Shown in pieces: positions 11,273 to 21,903 of a stretch of 64,000 bases of DNA; positions within the stretch are counted from its first letter, which is position 1; every line of letters starts with the position of its first letter. A program made the position numbers and the translations under genes. The notes under the pieces were generated by a model. The model worked only from the letters and a program-made list of their open reading frames with translations. It was not told the origin of the DNA and searched no databases. Source of the DNA: JAGOMW01 sp964596675 (GTDB lineage: Bacteria; Patescibacteriota; Gracilibacteria; BD1-5; UBA2023); the NCBI GenBank assembly GCA_964596675.1, contig CAZQUZ010000002.1:87253-151252 (forward strand). The letters run 5' to 3'.

Positions 11273-12445
11273 TTATTGAGTATCTGATAAAAACATTTCT
11301 ATCGTAGCTCTATCTCGTCGGAGGAATCCACTATTGATATGCGTTTGAAACGGATGTTCTTTATACCTTTCCCATTCCCTCTGGATAAATGTATCATATA
11401 TACTCCTTCTCGCATCCTCAGCTAGCGTGGCTTCATACTGGGATATCGTATATCCGAGAGATGCGATGTAGGCCTTGTACTTTATGCCGATGCTTTCTAG
11501 CCATTTTGACTCTTCTTCCGTGACACGTCCAGAAAAGGGGTTTCTGCGAGCGATAGCGTCATGCATGATAAATTGGTCCTTATAGAGAGTATTACTCAGT
11601 CTTTCGTAGTGTGCCTGTTTTCTTGGTGCCAGGAGTTTTGAGCTGAGATGACTCTCTATGATGAATCGTATATCGTTTTGTATAGATGCTAGATCTAGTC
11701 ATAAACTTCAGAATTTCTTCGCATCAGCAATCGATTTATTTCTCTTATATATTTTAATCTCATGTTCATCCATTCATGCTGTTGTTTTTCGATATTCAGC
11801 TTCTATTTCTGTCTCTAGCTTTGTTTGCTTATCTACTTGTATCTTTCCATAGTGCTCTACCATTTTTTGGACATTCATCATGGAGTGAGATTTTTTGGTA
11901 TATCCGAGTATCTCCGCTACTCTTTGAACCATCGATGTCGCTCTCGCGAGAGCCTCACTCTGTCATATTTTTGTATCGGTAAGAGATTTTGCTTCTATCT
12001 CCATATATGTCGGGATAGTCGTACCATTTATGGTATCATATGTATCTATAGCGACCTCTACACTTCCCTCTTCGAGTGAGAGTATGTATGCAGTGCGAGT
12101 CTTCGTATTCGATGTGATGACACTATATCAGAGTGATTCCGCGAGAGTGTATATATCACTAAAGCTATATTTTCCGATGATGATGTTCTGCTCTTCGGAA
12201 ATGCTGATATGCTCTCATCATGTTGCTGCTAGTTGCTTTACCTTGCGTTCGAGGGTGAGGATATCACCATCTTGTCTCAGGCGATACTGATCTCCGTGGC
12301 GATCTCGTATCCAGGTCGTCACGAGGAGTCGTGGAATTCATATGATAGCTCAGAGCGTAGTGAGTTCTCTGTGTATAGCGACTGTATCGATGTCGAGGAT
12401 GCGCATCTCGACTTCGAGGTTCTGGAGAGAGTTTATGGCTTTCAT
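11273..12445 (-). CDS. CYTH-domain protein with C-terminal extension, 390 aa
   Basis: The CYTH fold binds triphosphorylated substrates, as in class IV adenylate cyclase and thiamine or inorganic triphosphatases. The N-terminal half shows LEVEMRI (a variant of the ExExK signature), YRLRQDGDILTLERK, VAIDTYD and YMEIEAKS, the expected order of charged beta strands lining the tunnel. Residues from about 205 to 390 are a charged helical extension not typical of the short enzymes. About ten TGA codons are read as Gly, including two in tandem. Substrate unknown; a triphosphatase role is the default inference. Confidence 0.75.
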
Positions 12446-12528
12446 GGGTGAAATATTATGAGATATATGACGAGTATATCCGATGGAGAAATATCTCTTC
12501 GAAAAAGTACTATATTTGTCATAAAAAT

Positions 12529-12556
12529 TTTACAATATACTCGATAAACATATACT
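12529..12556 (+). promoter_or_regulatory. promoter of the TrmB-like gene
   Basis: TTTACA at 12529-12534 and TATACT at 12551-12556 with a 16-base spacer, 34 bases before the ATG of the regulator gene. Confidence 0.5.
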
Positions 12557-12590
12557 GGTATATATTTTTATTTGTCACAAATTGTGTCAT

Positions 12591-13328
12591 ATGGTGAATA
12601 ACTTTGTCCGTGTACTCGAAAATCTCTGACTTACGACTATCGTGGCAGAGATTTATGTCGCACTGTTCGAGCTCAGAACTGGGAGTATACAGGATATCGC
12701 CAGGCAGTCCTGACTTCATCGGACACAGATATATCGACACATGCCACTTATGCTCGAGGAGGGTCTTATCACTGAGATGCTCGACTGAAAGAGAAAGCGC
12801 TATATCCCGAATGCTCCGAATCGTATCCTCGCGAGCTATGAGAAAAAGCGCGATGCCCAGATAGCTATGATGAGTCATATGCAGAGCCTCTATGATGAGC
12901 ACCATACTCACTCCAAAATCCTTTATAAAAAATGAAGAGCTGGCATCTCAGACTTCTACTCGGATGTGGTGGATTCACTCCCGCGCGGATGAGTGTTTTA
13001 TCGTATCACGACAGAGAAAGATACGAAACATATCGATGATACCTATATCCCATCAGACTATAAAAAACGGCGTGATGAGAAAGAGATAGAGCGTATGATT
13101 ATCATGAGCGAGTCCAATGCAAAAAAGAAGACCAAAAAACTCGAACGAGAAATCCATACACTTCCCGATGATAAAGTGATATTTGATGACGATATATCCT
13201 TTACGATATATGGTGAGAAGATTGCCTATATAGACTTCACGAAAGAGCTCAGCATCATCATAGAAGATGCTACGATAGCTGAGTTCCATAAAAAACTCTT
13301 TCGGATACTCTATGACTCTCTCTCATAA
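12591..13328 (+). CDS. TrmB-like winged-helix transcriptional regulator, 245 aa
   Basis: The N-terminal winged helix is recognisable: ENLGLTTIVAEIYVALFEL, then SIQDIARQSGLHRTQIYRHM as the helix-turn-helix, then LMLEEGLITEMLDGKRKRYIP as the wing. The C-terminal part ends IAYIDFTKELSIIIEDATIAEFHKKLFRILYDSLS, a pattern common to TrmB-type regulators of CPR genomes. Five TGA codons are read as Gly. It is a single gene with its own promoter, and its ligand and targets are unknown. Confidence 0.75.
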
Positions 13329-13353
13329 AAAAAGACCCACAGTGATGTGAGTC
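13327..13353 (-). terminator. rho-independent terminator for the 66-aa gene
   Basis: In the minus direction GACTCACA and TGTGGGTC form an eight-pair stem with one G-U pair, followed by seven T. Confidence 0.75.
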
Positions 13354-13375
13354 AAGATTGCCATAGAAAGCGCAA

Positions 13376-13576
13376 TCATCGAATAAATCCTTTGAGCTGT
13401 AAAACTTCCTGGACATCTTTTCCTTTCAGATCAGATATTTCTTGACCTGATGAATTAGACCAATTTTTAGGAGAATTTTGCCATCGACGAAGTCCAGTGT
13501 AGGAGCCATTGACGTACATATCTCCATTATTATAAATCGTTATGCTTTTACCTTGGATAGTAGTATCCAAAATCAT
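13376..13576 (-). CDS. hypothetical protein, 66 aa
   Basis: Small soluble protein without membrane segment: a beta-rich N-terminus (TIQGKSITIYNNGDMYVNG), then SYTGLRRWQNSPKNWSNSSG and KGKDVQEVLQLKGFIR. No family recognised. The gene is supported by a complete transcription unit: a sigma70 promoter upstream, an AAGGAAAG Shine-Dalgarno site five bases before the ATG, and a terminator downstream. It contains no TGA. Confidence 0.7.
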   Translation of the reverse strand: MILDTTIQGKSITIYNNGDMYVNGSYTGLRRWQNSPKNWSNSSGQEISDLKGKDVQEVLQLKGFIR

Positions 13577-13608
13577 GATGCTTTCCTTTTAAAAATGATG
13601 GCAGAATC

Positions 13609-13638
13609 AGTATACTCTAGAGGAACTACTTTTGTCAA
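13609..13638 (-). promoter_or_regulatory. strong sigma70 promoter
   Basis: On the minus strand TTGACA (13633-13638) and TATACT (13609-13614) with an 18-base spacer. It predicts a leader of about 25 bases carrying AAGGAAAG before the ATG at 13576. Confidence 0.7.
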
Positions 13639-13801
13639 ATTATCTTTTGCTTTTTCTGCTTTTTGCGATATATTCACCGCACAATTTCTTTTTCCCGAGG
13701 AGCGTATATATCTATAGAGATAGCTTCTCCCCATATCTGGAGCTGTTTACTACCCCGTCTTTCGAGCGTTATCGAGAGCAATCTTCGTCGTAAATCTTCC
13801 C

Positions 13802-13871
13802 TATAATATAAGAAGATATTGTATTTTTATCTTTCTCGCGATATCTTTCTCGCGAGTTTACCCATTTTTTT
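13802..13871 (+). promoter_or_regulatory. -10 box and repeated leader element of the helicase gene
   Basis: TATAAT at 13802-13807 is a good -10 box, though no clear -35 box is seen. In the 64-base leader the 12-mer ATCTTTCTCGCG occurs twice, at 13829-13840 and 13843-13854, and the second copy extends into the palindrome CTCGCGAG. This could be a protein or RNA control site of the DEAD-box gene. Confidence 0.4.
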
Positions 13872-15416
13872 ATGTCTTTTTCGACTCTTTCTCTCCGCCC
13901 AGAAATCCTCCAGGCTCTCACTGATCTCGGCTATCATGACCCGACTGAGGTACAGTCTCAGGTCATCCCAGTTGCTCTCGCTGGTAAAAATATCATCGTC
14001 CAGTCTCAGACTGGTAGCGGTAAGACAGCAGCGTTCTGTATCCCAGCACTCAATACTATCGATACCAAGGCTCGTACTCCACAGGTACTCATCCTCGAGC
14101 CGACTCGTGAGCTCGCGTCACAGACTCGTGATGAGGTATTTAACCTCTCTCGCCATATGCGCATGGGATCTCTCGCGGTCTACGGTGGGTCTCCTATCTG
14201 GAAACAAAAAGAGGGACTTCGTGCAGGTCCTCAGGTCATCATCGCGACTCCAGGTCGTCTCATGGACCTCATGGAACGTGGATGGATCAATCTCGATGAC
14301 GTCACGACACTCATACTCGATGAGGTAGATCAGATGATGGATATGGGATTTGCTCCTGCAGTGACTGAGATCTGGGAGTCTCTCAAATGACTCAAACAAG
14401 TCCTCACATTTTCTGCAACCTATACAAAAGAAATCACTCGCATGCTCGATACGCATATAAAGGGTGAAGTCGAGTCACTCATACTCTCGAAAGCCCCTAC
14501 TGTCGATACGATCGATCATGTATTTATGCGTGTCGGTATCCGAGATAAATATCCAGTATTGAAGCGCATCCTCGAGCGTTTTCCTGAGGATAAAGTGATG
14601 ATATTTACCGCGAAAAAACATGAGACAGAAGAGCTCGAGCGATACCTCTATCGTGATGGATTCTCTGCAGCGTATATCCATGGTGATATGCAGCAGCGAG
14701 ATCGTATGCGTGCTCTCAAAGACTTTAAGGAGGGGCATGTACGTATCTTTATCGGTACCGATGTCGCATCTCGTGGTCTCAATATGAATAATATCAATCT
14801 CGTCGTAAACTATCATGTGCCACATGATCCAGAGAGTTATATCCATCGTATCGGTCGTACTGGTCGTGCTGGAGCATCTGGACATGCTATTATGCTCGTA
14901 TCATCTGAGGAGACTCGTACATTTCAGCGTATCGAGCGTATGCATAAGATAGAAATCACAGAAGTTGATGTTGAGGGTGTTATTATTCCACGCGTCAAAG
15001 AAGAGCGTCGATCATTTGGTGGAGGAAGTAGTGGAGGCTCTGGAGGTGGATACCGCGGACGCGGAGGATACGGTGGACGCAGTGGTAGTGGTGGTGGAGG
15101 ATATAGTGGTCGCAGCTCTGGCGGCGGCGGATATCGCGGTCGTAGTTCTGAGGGTGGATCTGAGGGTGGAGGATACCGTGGTGGAGCGTCTGATCGTCCA
15201 GCTCGTGATGGTGAGGGTGGAGGTGGATATCGTGGAGGAAGTGGTGGTGGTTCTGGTGGTGGCTACCGTGGGGGTTCATCTTCTGGTGGAGGATATCGTG
15301 GAAGTAGTGGTGGTGGTTCTGGTGGCAGCTATCAGCGAGAGTCATCGAGCAGACCCTCTTCTTCTGGTGGATATAAGAGCTACCGAGATCGTGATGCTGG
15401 TGGATCTCACGAATAA
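13872..15416 (+). CDS. DEAD-box RNA helicase with Gly-rich C-terminal tail
   Basis: ATP-dependent RNA remodelling enzyme of 514 aa. The core motifs are in order: Q motif region FSTLSLRPEIL, motif I SQTGSGKTAA, Ia PTRELASQ, Ib TPGR, II DEVD (residues 150-153, not the usual DEAD), III SATYT, IV VMIFTAKK, V GTDVASRGLN and VI YIHRIGRTGRAG. After residue about 380 comes a 130-residue tail of GGY, RGR, SGGG and YRG units, an RNA-binding RGG-like region. One TGA occurs in the core (after ESLK). The tail holds about 59 Gly and none is TGA. A terminator follows. Confidence 0.93.
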
Positions 15417-15446
15417 TAAAAAAGAGGCGCAAGCCTCTTTTTTATT
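15415..15446. terminator. bidirectional terminator between the helicase and glycosyltransferase genes
   Basis: GAGGC-GCAA-GCCTC stem-loop at 15424-15437, with an A tract before it and a T tract after it, placed between two convergent stop codons. Confidence 0.85.
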
Positions 15447-16614
15447 ATATAGTTCCGTTATCGAGATAATTCTGGAGTTTTTTTCCGAAATTTTCGAGCG
15501 AGAATTCATCAGCTCGTTTGATACAGTTTTCCTTCAGTTCGAGAGAGTGTTCTGGCGTGAGTATGCGCACCGCATCTATGAGATTATATACGGTGAATTC
15601 GGGTGAGAGGAGTATCCCAGTTTTTCCATGGATGAGACTCTCTTTATATCCACCCTCATCTACTGCGATCACTGGAATACCGCAGGACATACTCTCGGTA
15701 CATACAGAACCAAAGTCTTCATCTTTCCCTACGGCTATACTCGCTACCGCACTTCCGAGTACTTTTATGAGCTCGAGGTCTGAGCTTATTTCATGAAAGA
15801 AGATATTATTATATCCACGAGCCATATGCATGACAGATGTTTTTTCGGTATCAGTTTCATTATAAAAAATGACAATATTTTTCTCAGGCATATGCATAAA
15901 TGCATGCACTATCCTATCGACTCTTTTTTGCTTTTCGAGACGAGAGAGTGATATATAATAATTAGAAATTTCTTTTTCTATTACAGATTCTACATTATTA
16001 TGCTCCTGTACTATGAAGGCAGTTTTTTCTTTTGCTGGACGATATCTGAGTGTATTGACTGGTGGATAGAGCACGATGATATCTTCTCTTTTGGACCATT
16101 TTTGGAGCCAGAGCTTATTCATCTCAGAATTCGTGAAGATTTTTTGTACCTTTCGGAGCTCATATTTATAGAGGATTTTTCTCAGAAAGAGCGCAATCGC
16201 ATAAAATTCATGAAAGAAAAACGGAACTTCTGCCATATATGCCTTTCTACCATCGAATAATTCATGTGGGAGTGAGTGTGCATAGTATATGGTTTCTGTG
16301 CCCGGAAGTACCATATGTATAGCCGTGATGGCCTCATTTGATACTATGAGCCGTTCATAATTTTTCGTGATTTTTCGTGACCAAAAAAATCCCCATTTCA
16401 TGCGGAAAAATCATGTCCATCCTCTCTGCATTTTATGAAACAATTCATAAATTTTCCCATGATATCAGAGAGATTTTGGATCATAACAATTCTTGGACCA
16501 TATAGCAGTAGCGATATCTGCGAAAAGGATATTCGCCATACTTATATTCATCCGCTCTGCACCAGAACGTGTCGTGAATTCATCATGAAATATAAGAGTT
16601 TTTGTATCTGTCAT
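15445..16614 (-). CDS. GT4-type glycosyltransferase, 389 aa
   Basis: Transfers a sugar from a nucleotide donor, probably for cell-envelope glycans. The GT-B fold is suggested by the N-terminal LIFHDEFTTRSGAERMN, the mid-protein KIFTNSEMNKLWLQKW, and the donor-site segment GKDEDFGSVCTESMSCGIPV with its E-x7-E motif. GGYKESLIHGKTGILL follows. TGA codons after CYDPKSL and after RGWT are Gly. Reading them moves the start 71 residues upstream, to ATG 16612-16614. The gene is monocistronic and convergent with the helicase gene. Confidence 0.88.
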
Positions 16615-16736
16615 ACTATGAGAATATCACATTCTTCATTTTTTTGCAAAAATCAGGATCGATTTTTGATTCATTTTTTGAGTTTTTTTATTTTTCCTAT
16701 ATACTCCTCTCTGTACTCTCTTATCTTTCTTCTCCT

Positions 16737-17357
16737 ATGGCGAAACATCTCAAACATCCAAAATCAAAAAAACATGTAGTTACTGATTTTCTCGTGCCGA
16801 CGATCATCGATAAAGTCGGCGGACAGGAGCGCGCATATGATATCTACTCTCGCCTCCTCGAGGATCGTATCATATTCCTCGGGGATGCTATCGACTCTGC
16901 GGTCGCGAATACTGTCATCGCACAGCTCCTCTACCTCGAGAAAGTCGACCCAAAATCTCCTATCACCCTCTATGTGAACTCTCCAGGTGGACATGTGACC
17001 GCCGGTCTCGCTATCTATGATACCATGCAGTCGATAAAGCCCGATGTCATCACGGTCGCAGTCGGCCTCGCAGCCTCTATGGGATCTATCATCCTCTGTG
17101 GTGGTGCTAAGGGAAAGCGCTATGCTCTCCCTCATGCTGAGATCATGATCCATCAGCCACTCGGTGGCATGGAGGGTCAGGCTATCGATATAAAGATCGC
17201 AGCAGATCATATCATAAAAACCGGTGAGACGCTCTATGCGATCCTCGCGAAGCACTCTGGACAAAAGATCGACACTGTACGCAAGGACTGTGACCGAGAT
17301 AACTATATGTCTTCACAGGATGCTCTCGAATATGGACTTATCGATAAGATTATATAG
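16737..17357 (+). CDS. clpP: ATP-dependent Clp protease proteolytic subunit
   Basis: Serine peptidase that forms the tetradecameric chamber of the Clp protease. The 206-aa length is typical. Catalytic Ser is about residue 114 in GLAASMGSII, His in EIMIHQPLGG, and Asp in CDRDNYMSSQDALEYGL. The start at ATG 16737 gives MAKHLKHPKSKKHVV. An in-frame extension to 16602 is possible but adds only a hydrophobic stretch foreign to ClpP. No TGA is used. It is the first gene of a run of eight plus-strand genes with gaps of 18 bases or less. Confidence 0.95.
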   Translation: MAKHLKHPKSKKHVVTDFLVPTIIDKVGGQERAYDIYSRLLEDRIIFLGDAIDSAVANTVIAQLLYLEKVDPKSPITLYVNSPGGHVTAGLAIYDTMQSIKPDVITVAVGLAASMGSIILCGGAKGKRYALPHAEIMIHQPLGGMEGQAIDIKIAADHIIKTGETLYAILAKHSGQKIDTVRKDCDRDNYMSSQDALEYGLIDKII

Positions 17358-17361
17358 TTCT

Positions 17362-18714
17362 ATGAAATATCTCATATTATTTCTCATACTCCTCTTCCCT
17401 ACTCTCACGAGTGCGGCAGGTATGTCGAAGCAAGATGCTTGTGCCTATCCTGATGGGATACACTATGAGGAAGTCTATGTCCTCTGGCCGGGGAAGCTCC
17501 CACAGATAGATGCATTTCTGAAGAAAAATGGATTTCTCTACTACTTTATCCATACATTTCCAGATACGGAGAGTCTCGCAGCCTATCGTGATGCTGGGAA
17601 TCGTGATATGGGTATCATAAAAAATACTGGCTCATACTTCGTCTCATATGAATGTGCTCGGTCGAAGGTAAAATTCCATACAAACATACGTTCTACAGAA
17701 GGGACGACCTATGGGAAGCTCCACTGGATACATGGTGATATCCTCGACTATAGCCTCACGCCTCGCAGTCGGCGTCCGTGTGCCACTCCTCCAGATAGTC
17801 TCCTTGCACTCTCTACGATAAAAAAGCTCTCTCCCGATACTCGTAAGGGCATCCCTCGTACGACATCGAAGAGTTGTGTCGCACGGAGTCAGTATAAGGT
17901 CACGACTCCATGAGTCATAGACTGGGAGACTGAAGAACAGGATCTGACTACCAAGGAGTCATTTTATACGAAGTATAGCTATACCATCGCGACCGATAAG
18001 ATCCGTAAGGTTTCTACTACAGAGTTCGACGCTGCGTCTGAGGCTACAGAGACTACGAATGATACAGTCGACTATCGTATCTATAAGAAAGACATCATCC
18101 CAGAGATAGCTGTCACTCAGACCGATACTCATACGCAGATACGGTATAAATGAAAGCCTATAAAAACATATGTAAATGCAGAGTTCCCTACTGAGCTCCT
18201 CACGCATGGCCCAGACGAAGAGCCTGACTGCTATAACTCTCTCGTGAAAAGTATCCCATCGACTCGTGCGAAAGATATCGTCGGGAAAGAGTATCTCCGC
18301 TCCTGTCTCGTCCTAAAGACTGAGCGCGTCGGATCTCGTTATATCCTCTTCTATGGACCAGGTATCGGTGGCAATCGTCTCTCGCTCTATGATATAAAGA
18401 CGAAGAAATTTTATCATAATCTCATCAACACCATCCTCGATGCGAAGGTCGCCTTAGATGGTGGGCTCATCCTATTTTCGAAAGAAACTGGATCCTACTG
18501 TAGTAAAAAGGTGAGCATCTATGAAAATGGCGGACTGCGTACTCTGTTCGATGAGTGTAGTCTCGCATCATCTGGTGTGCCTCTCGTCTCCATAGAGCAC
18601 GTCACCGTCGATAGAAAGACTGTGACTATCCTCTATACGCCCTATAAGACCCTCGCCTCTGGAGATATCGTCCTCGATACGAGTCTCACCTCCCGAAAAA
18701 TCATAAATTTCTAA
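17362..18714 (+). CDS. secreted hypothetical protein, 450 aa
   Basis: A signal peptide (MKYLILFLILLFPTLTSA, cleavage after TSAAG or close by) is followed by an exported domain of no recognised family. The mature part has paired Cys (DACAYPDG, SYECARSK, PDCYNSL, SYCSKK, LFDECSL), suggesting disulfides, and beta-rich segments such as SRYILFYGPGIGGNRLSLYD. A TGA after KVTTP and another before KPIKTY are Gly. It lies four bases after clpP and three before tyrS, within the same operon. Confidence 0.8.
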
Positions 18715-18717
18715 TCC

Positions 18718-19899
18718 ATGTCAGATACAAAAGCTATACATAACCTCCTCACCAAGTGAGTCTCTCGCGTCATCGATAAGGCGAATCTCGAGCGGCGCCT
18801 CCGCGCCTGAGAGAAGCTCGTCATAAAGTTCGGTATCGACCCATCTGGGAGTATCGTCCATATCGGACATATGGTGCCTATCCTGAAGCTAAAGGCATTC
18901 CAAGAGCTCTGACACAAGGTCGTACTCCTCATCGGGGATGCGACTGCGCAGGTCGGAGATGCATCGGATAAAGATGCAGAGCGTCCGATGCTCGCACGTA
19001 CCGAGACTCGGAAAAATGCAGAACTCTTTTTGCAAAAATTCGCGAAAGTACTAGATCTCTCGAAGATAGAGGTCTACTGGAATAGTGAGTGACTCGATGG
19101 AGTGAACTTCGCATGAGTTGGTGAGCTCGCGAAGAATTTTTCGGTCGCAGAGATGCTCGACCGAGATAATTTCTCGAAGCGGTATAAGTGATGAGTACGC
19201 ATATCACTCCAGGAGTTCCTCTATCCTATCATGCAGGGGTATGACTCTGTCGCCATCGCGAAGAAGTATGGCTCATGTGATGTCGAGCTCGGAGGCAATG
19301 ATCAATACTTCAATCTCCTCGCCGGTCGCACACTCATGGAGGCGCATGGTCTCCCGAAGCAGGATATCATGACATTCGAGCTGCTCGTCGGGTCTGATGG
19401 GAAGAAGATGTCGAAGACGAGCCCCAATACTATCGCTATCGATGAGGCACCACAGAGTATGTATCAGAAGCTCATATCCATTCGCGATGATCTCATAGTT
19501 CCCTATTTCGAGCTCGCGACGGATATAACGCTCGAGGATATCGAAGTCATAAAAAAACGCCTCGAATGAGGTGAACACCCGAACACTCTAAAAGAAGAAC
19601 TCGCACAGTATATCATCATGATGTATCATGGGAAGAGGTATGATGCGAGTGACGTAAGTAATATCGAGGAGTTCAAAATTCAAAGCTCAAAATTACAAGA
19701 CGGTACTATGAGTGTTTCTGATTTACTTAAAGAGCTAAGTTTTTGTGCGACGTCTGGTGATGTACGAAATGCTCTCTCTGGGAACTCTGTCCGTGTAAAT
19801 GGGGCAGTTATCACTGATGCGAAATTTCTTGTTACGATTTCCTCCGAGGGTACGCTTATCGAGATGGGTAAGAAAAAAGCAAAAAGAGTATTTATATAA
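18718..19899 (+). CDS. tyrS: tyrosyl-tRNA synthetase
   Basis: Charges tRNA-Tyr. Class I synthetase of 393 aa: the HIGH motif lies in GIDPSGSIVHIGHMVP, GGNDQYFN is in the tyrosine/ATP site, and KMSKTSPN is the KMSKS loop. A C-terminal S4 RNA-binding domain (VSDLLKELSF to NSVRVNGAVITD) completes the bacterial form. About nine TGA codons serve as Gly. The start ATG 18718 is four bases after the previous stop, with no Shine-Dalgarno site. Confidence 0.95.
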
Positions 19900-19909
19900 T
19901 CATCCCACT

Positions 19910-20224
19910 ATGCCCTTCCTCCTCATCTACGTGACACATCCATCGAAGCCAGAGGCAGTACGTATATCGACTGAGCTCCTGAACCAGCACCTCGTCGCCT
20001 GTGTGAACTACTATCCTACCGAGAGCGTCTACTGGTGGGAGTGACGACTCACGAAGAGCGAGGAGGTTATGACACTTTATAAGACGCGATCAGAGCACTG
20101 GGACCAGGTGCGCACGACGATAGAGTCTATGCATAAGTATGAGGTCCCGTGTATCATCCGCCTGGCGACCGTCGATGCGAATGCGAGTTATGAACAGTGG
20201 ATATGAGAACAAACACAATTATAA
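19910..20224 (+). CDS. cutA: divalent-cation tolerance protein CutA
   Basis: Small trimeric protein of the CutA1 family (104 aa), linked to metal tolerance but with no defined enzymatic role. Motifs: YVTHPSKPEAVRISTELL, LVACVNYYPTESVYWWEG, EEVMTLYKTR and HKYEVPCIIRL. TGA codons after YWWE and after QWI are Gly. It sits in the clpP-to-AMMECR1 run. Confidence 0.9.
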
Positions 20225-20242
20225 TCTCTCACCCCTATCCCT

Positions 20243-20647
20243 ATGACACCATATATCGCATCATATCTCTGAGGCATCATCACGCTGCTCATCCTCGACG
20301 GTATCATGATCACATATGTCGTCCTGCCGCTCTTTCGTCGTCATGTCTGAGATCTCATAGCGACCACTCCGAATATGCTCGCTGCATGATTATTTTATCT
20401 CCTTTATATAGGATTTATCCTCTATCTCCTCGTACTACCCGCGAGTCGCGGAGAGATGGATAGCGCTACACTGATCCAAAATTCATTTCTCATAGGTGTG
20501 ATGTGCTATATGACCTATGAGCTCACGAATATGACACTCCTAAAGGGATGGGGCTGGTCGATGGTCGTCATAGATATCCTCTGGTGAGGCGTTCTCACTC
20601 TCGTGATCACCTGGGTGATGTATCGTATTTTTACCTATTTTCACTAA
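20243..20647 (+). CDS. DUF2177-like membrane protein, 134 aa
   Basis: Four predicted helices (ASYLGGIITLLILDGIMITY, LFYLLYIGFILYLLVLP, SFLIGVMCYMTYELTN, WSMVVIDILWGGVLTLVITW). The pattern DLIATTPNMLAAG-LFYLLY and CYMTYELTNMTLLKGW resembles the uncharacterised DUF2177 family. About five TGA codons are Gly. The stop TAA overlaps the lspA ATG by one base (TAATG), so the two are translationally coupled. Confidence 0.75.
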
Positions 20648-21147
20648 TGCGAATATTTGCTATAATATCGAGTATTATTATCCTGATAGGGTTGGATCAG
20701 TATTCGAAATACCTTTTCGGATGAGTGTTTCAGTCATGGATTTTCGACTGCTTCCCCATCGATATACAGAGTGAGTGCATCACTCGCTATATCCCTATTA
20801 TCGGTGAATATCTGGGTATCACTGTGAGTCATAATACTGGTATCGCATTTTCCCTACCCCTACGGGGGCTTCTCCTACAGATGATTACGATAGGACTGAT
20901 TATCTGACTCGTCGTCTACTATATATATGAGGAGTATCCGAAAAAGAGTCATCTTATCGATACTGCCTATGTGTGTATCCTCGCATGATCGATAGCACAT
21001 GGATATGAGCGCATCTTTATAGGACATGTTGTAGATTTTATCTCGGTGAAATATTTTGCCATTTTGAATCTCGCGGATATACTCATATCTATCTGAGCCA
21101 TTCTTATTATTTTAGCATATGGATACAGTAGTAGAAAATCTCGATAA
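20647..21147 (+). CDS. lspA: lipoprotein signal peptidase (signal peptidase II)
   Basis: Membrane aspartyl protease that cuts prolipoproteins after lipidation. The 166-aa protein has four hydrophobic segments. Family motifs are SHNTGIAFSLPL, the catalytic Asp of GHVVDFIS, and the second catalytic Asp of AILNLADILISIG. The usual GNLIDR stretch is HGYERI here, so the conserved Asn is not seen. About five TGA codons are Gly. It overlaps the previous gene by one base and the next gene by 29. Confidence 0.88.
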
Positions 21148-21895
21148 TCTCTCTCCAGAAGAACTCCTCGGTCCTCCGAAGTATGATGGTGTAGGTATAC
21201 TAATGGTCATGCTCTCGAGTTTTATGGTAGGGATGGTAGCATGAGTTATCGTTATGCTGCTTGCATATTTTGCGATTGGACCATTTTCACTCGAGAGTGG
21301 AGCTTCTCCTATATTGCTCGTATTTATCAGCTTTATAGCCCTTACGATAGGCAATATTCTTTATTATACACTTTTAGCTCGTATATTTCCTCATATATAT
21401 TCACGAGGACGTACGGCACTTGGGCAGATTGTCATCATGTCGATAGTCTTATATATACTCTTTGTTCCTATTTATCTCGTGATTTCTGGTATTTCTACAG
21501 AGACATATATGATATTGATAGCCTTTTCGGCACATGTTATCGTGAATAACTTCTTCCTCTGACTCGTGATATCTCTGATATCGCAGTATCGGTATGCGAT
21601 TTTAGGATTTTATGCGAGCATTATATCGCTCGTCATGACGACGAGTATCATAGTTATGATAGAGTCCCAGGTAGTGAGTTCTTCTTCGTCGAAAGCTCTT
21701 TTTATCCTCATGGGACTTACGATCCTTACATATACACTTTCTGGTACGATGAGTGCAAGTGTCGCATGGATATATTATCGTATGTATCGGATATCATGAT
21801 ACGATCCTATCGGCAGTGTATTTGCTCGTATCGAAGATGATGAGCGCATTCTCGAGCGTGATGCTGCTGCTATGCTCACACATTTTCATAAATAA
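21119..21895 (+). CDS. multi-pass membrane protein, 258 aa
   Basis: Six or seven hydrophobic segments, including LMVMLSSFMVGMVAGVIVML, PILLVFISFIALTIGNILY, IVIMSIVLYILFVPIYLVIS, AFSAHVIVNNFFLGLVIS and LFILMGLTILTYTLSGT. The C-terminus is charged and cytoplasmic (GSVFARIEDDERILERDAAAML). No family recognised. The start overlaps lspA by 29 bases, indicating coupling. A function tied to envelope or lipoprotein work is only suggested by position. Confidence 0.75.
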
Positions 21896-21903
21896 ATACT
21901 CTT

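Noticed and set aside
14965..15606. 213-codon Val/Asp/Glu-rich frame on the plus strand
   Set aside because: It is the +1 shadow of the GGN-rich tail of the DEAD-box helicase; GGN repeats give Val/Asp/Glu runs in other frames.
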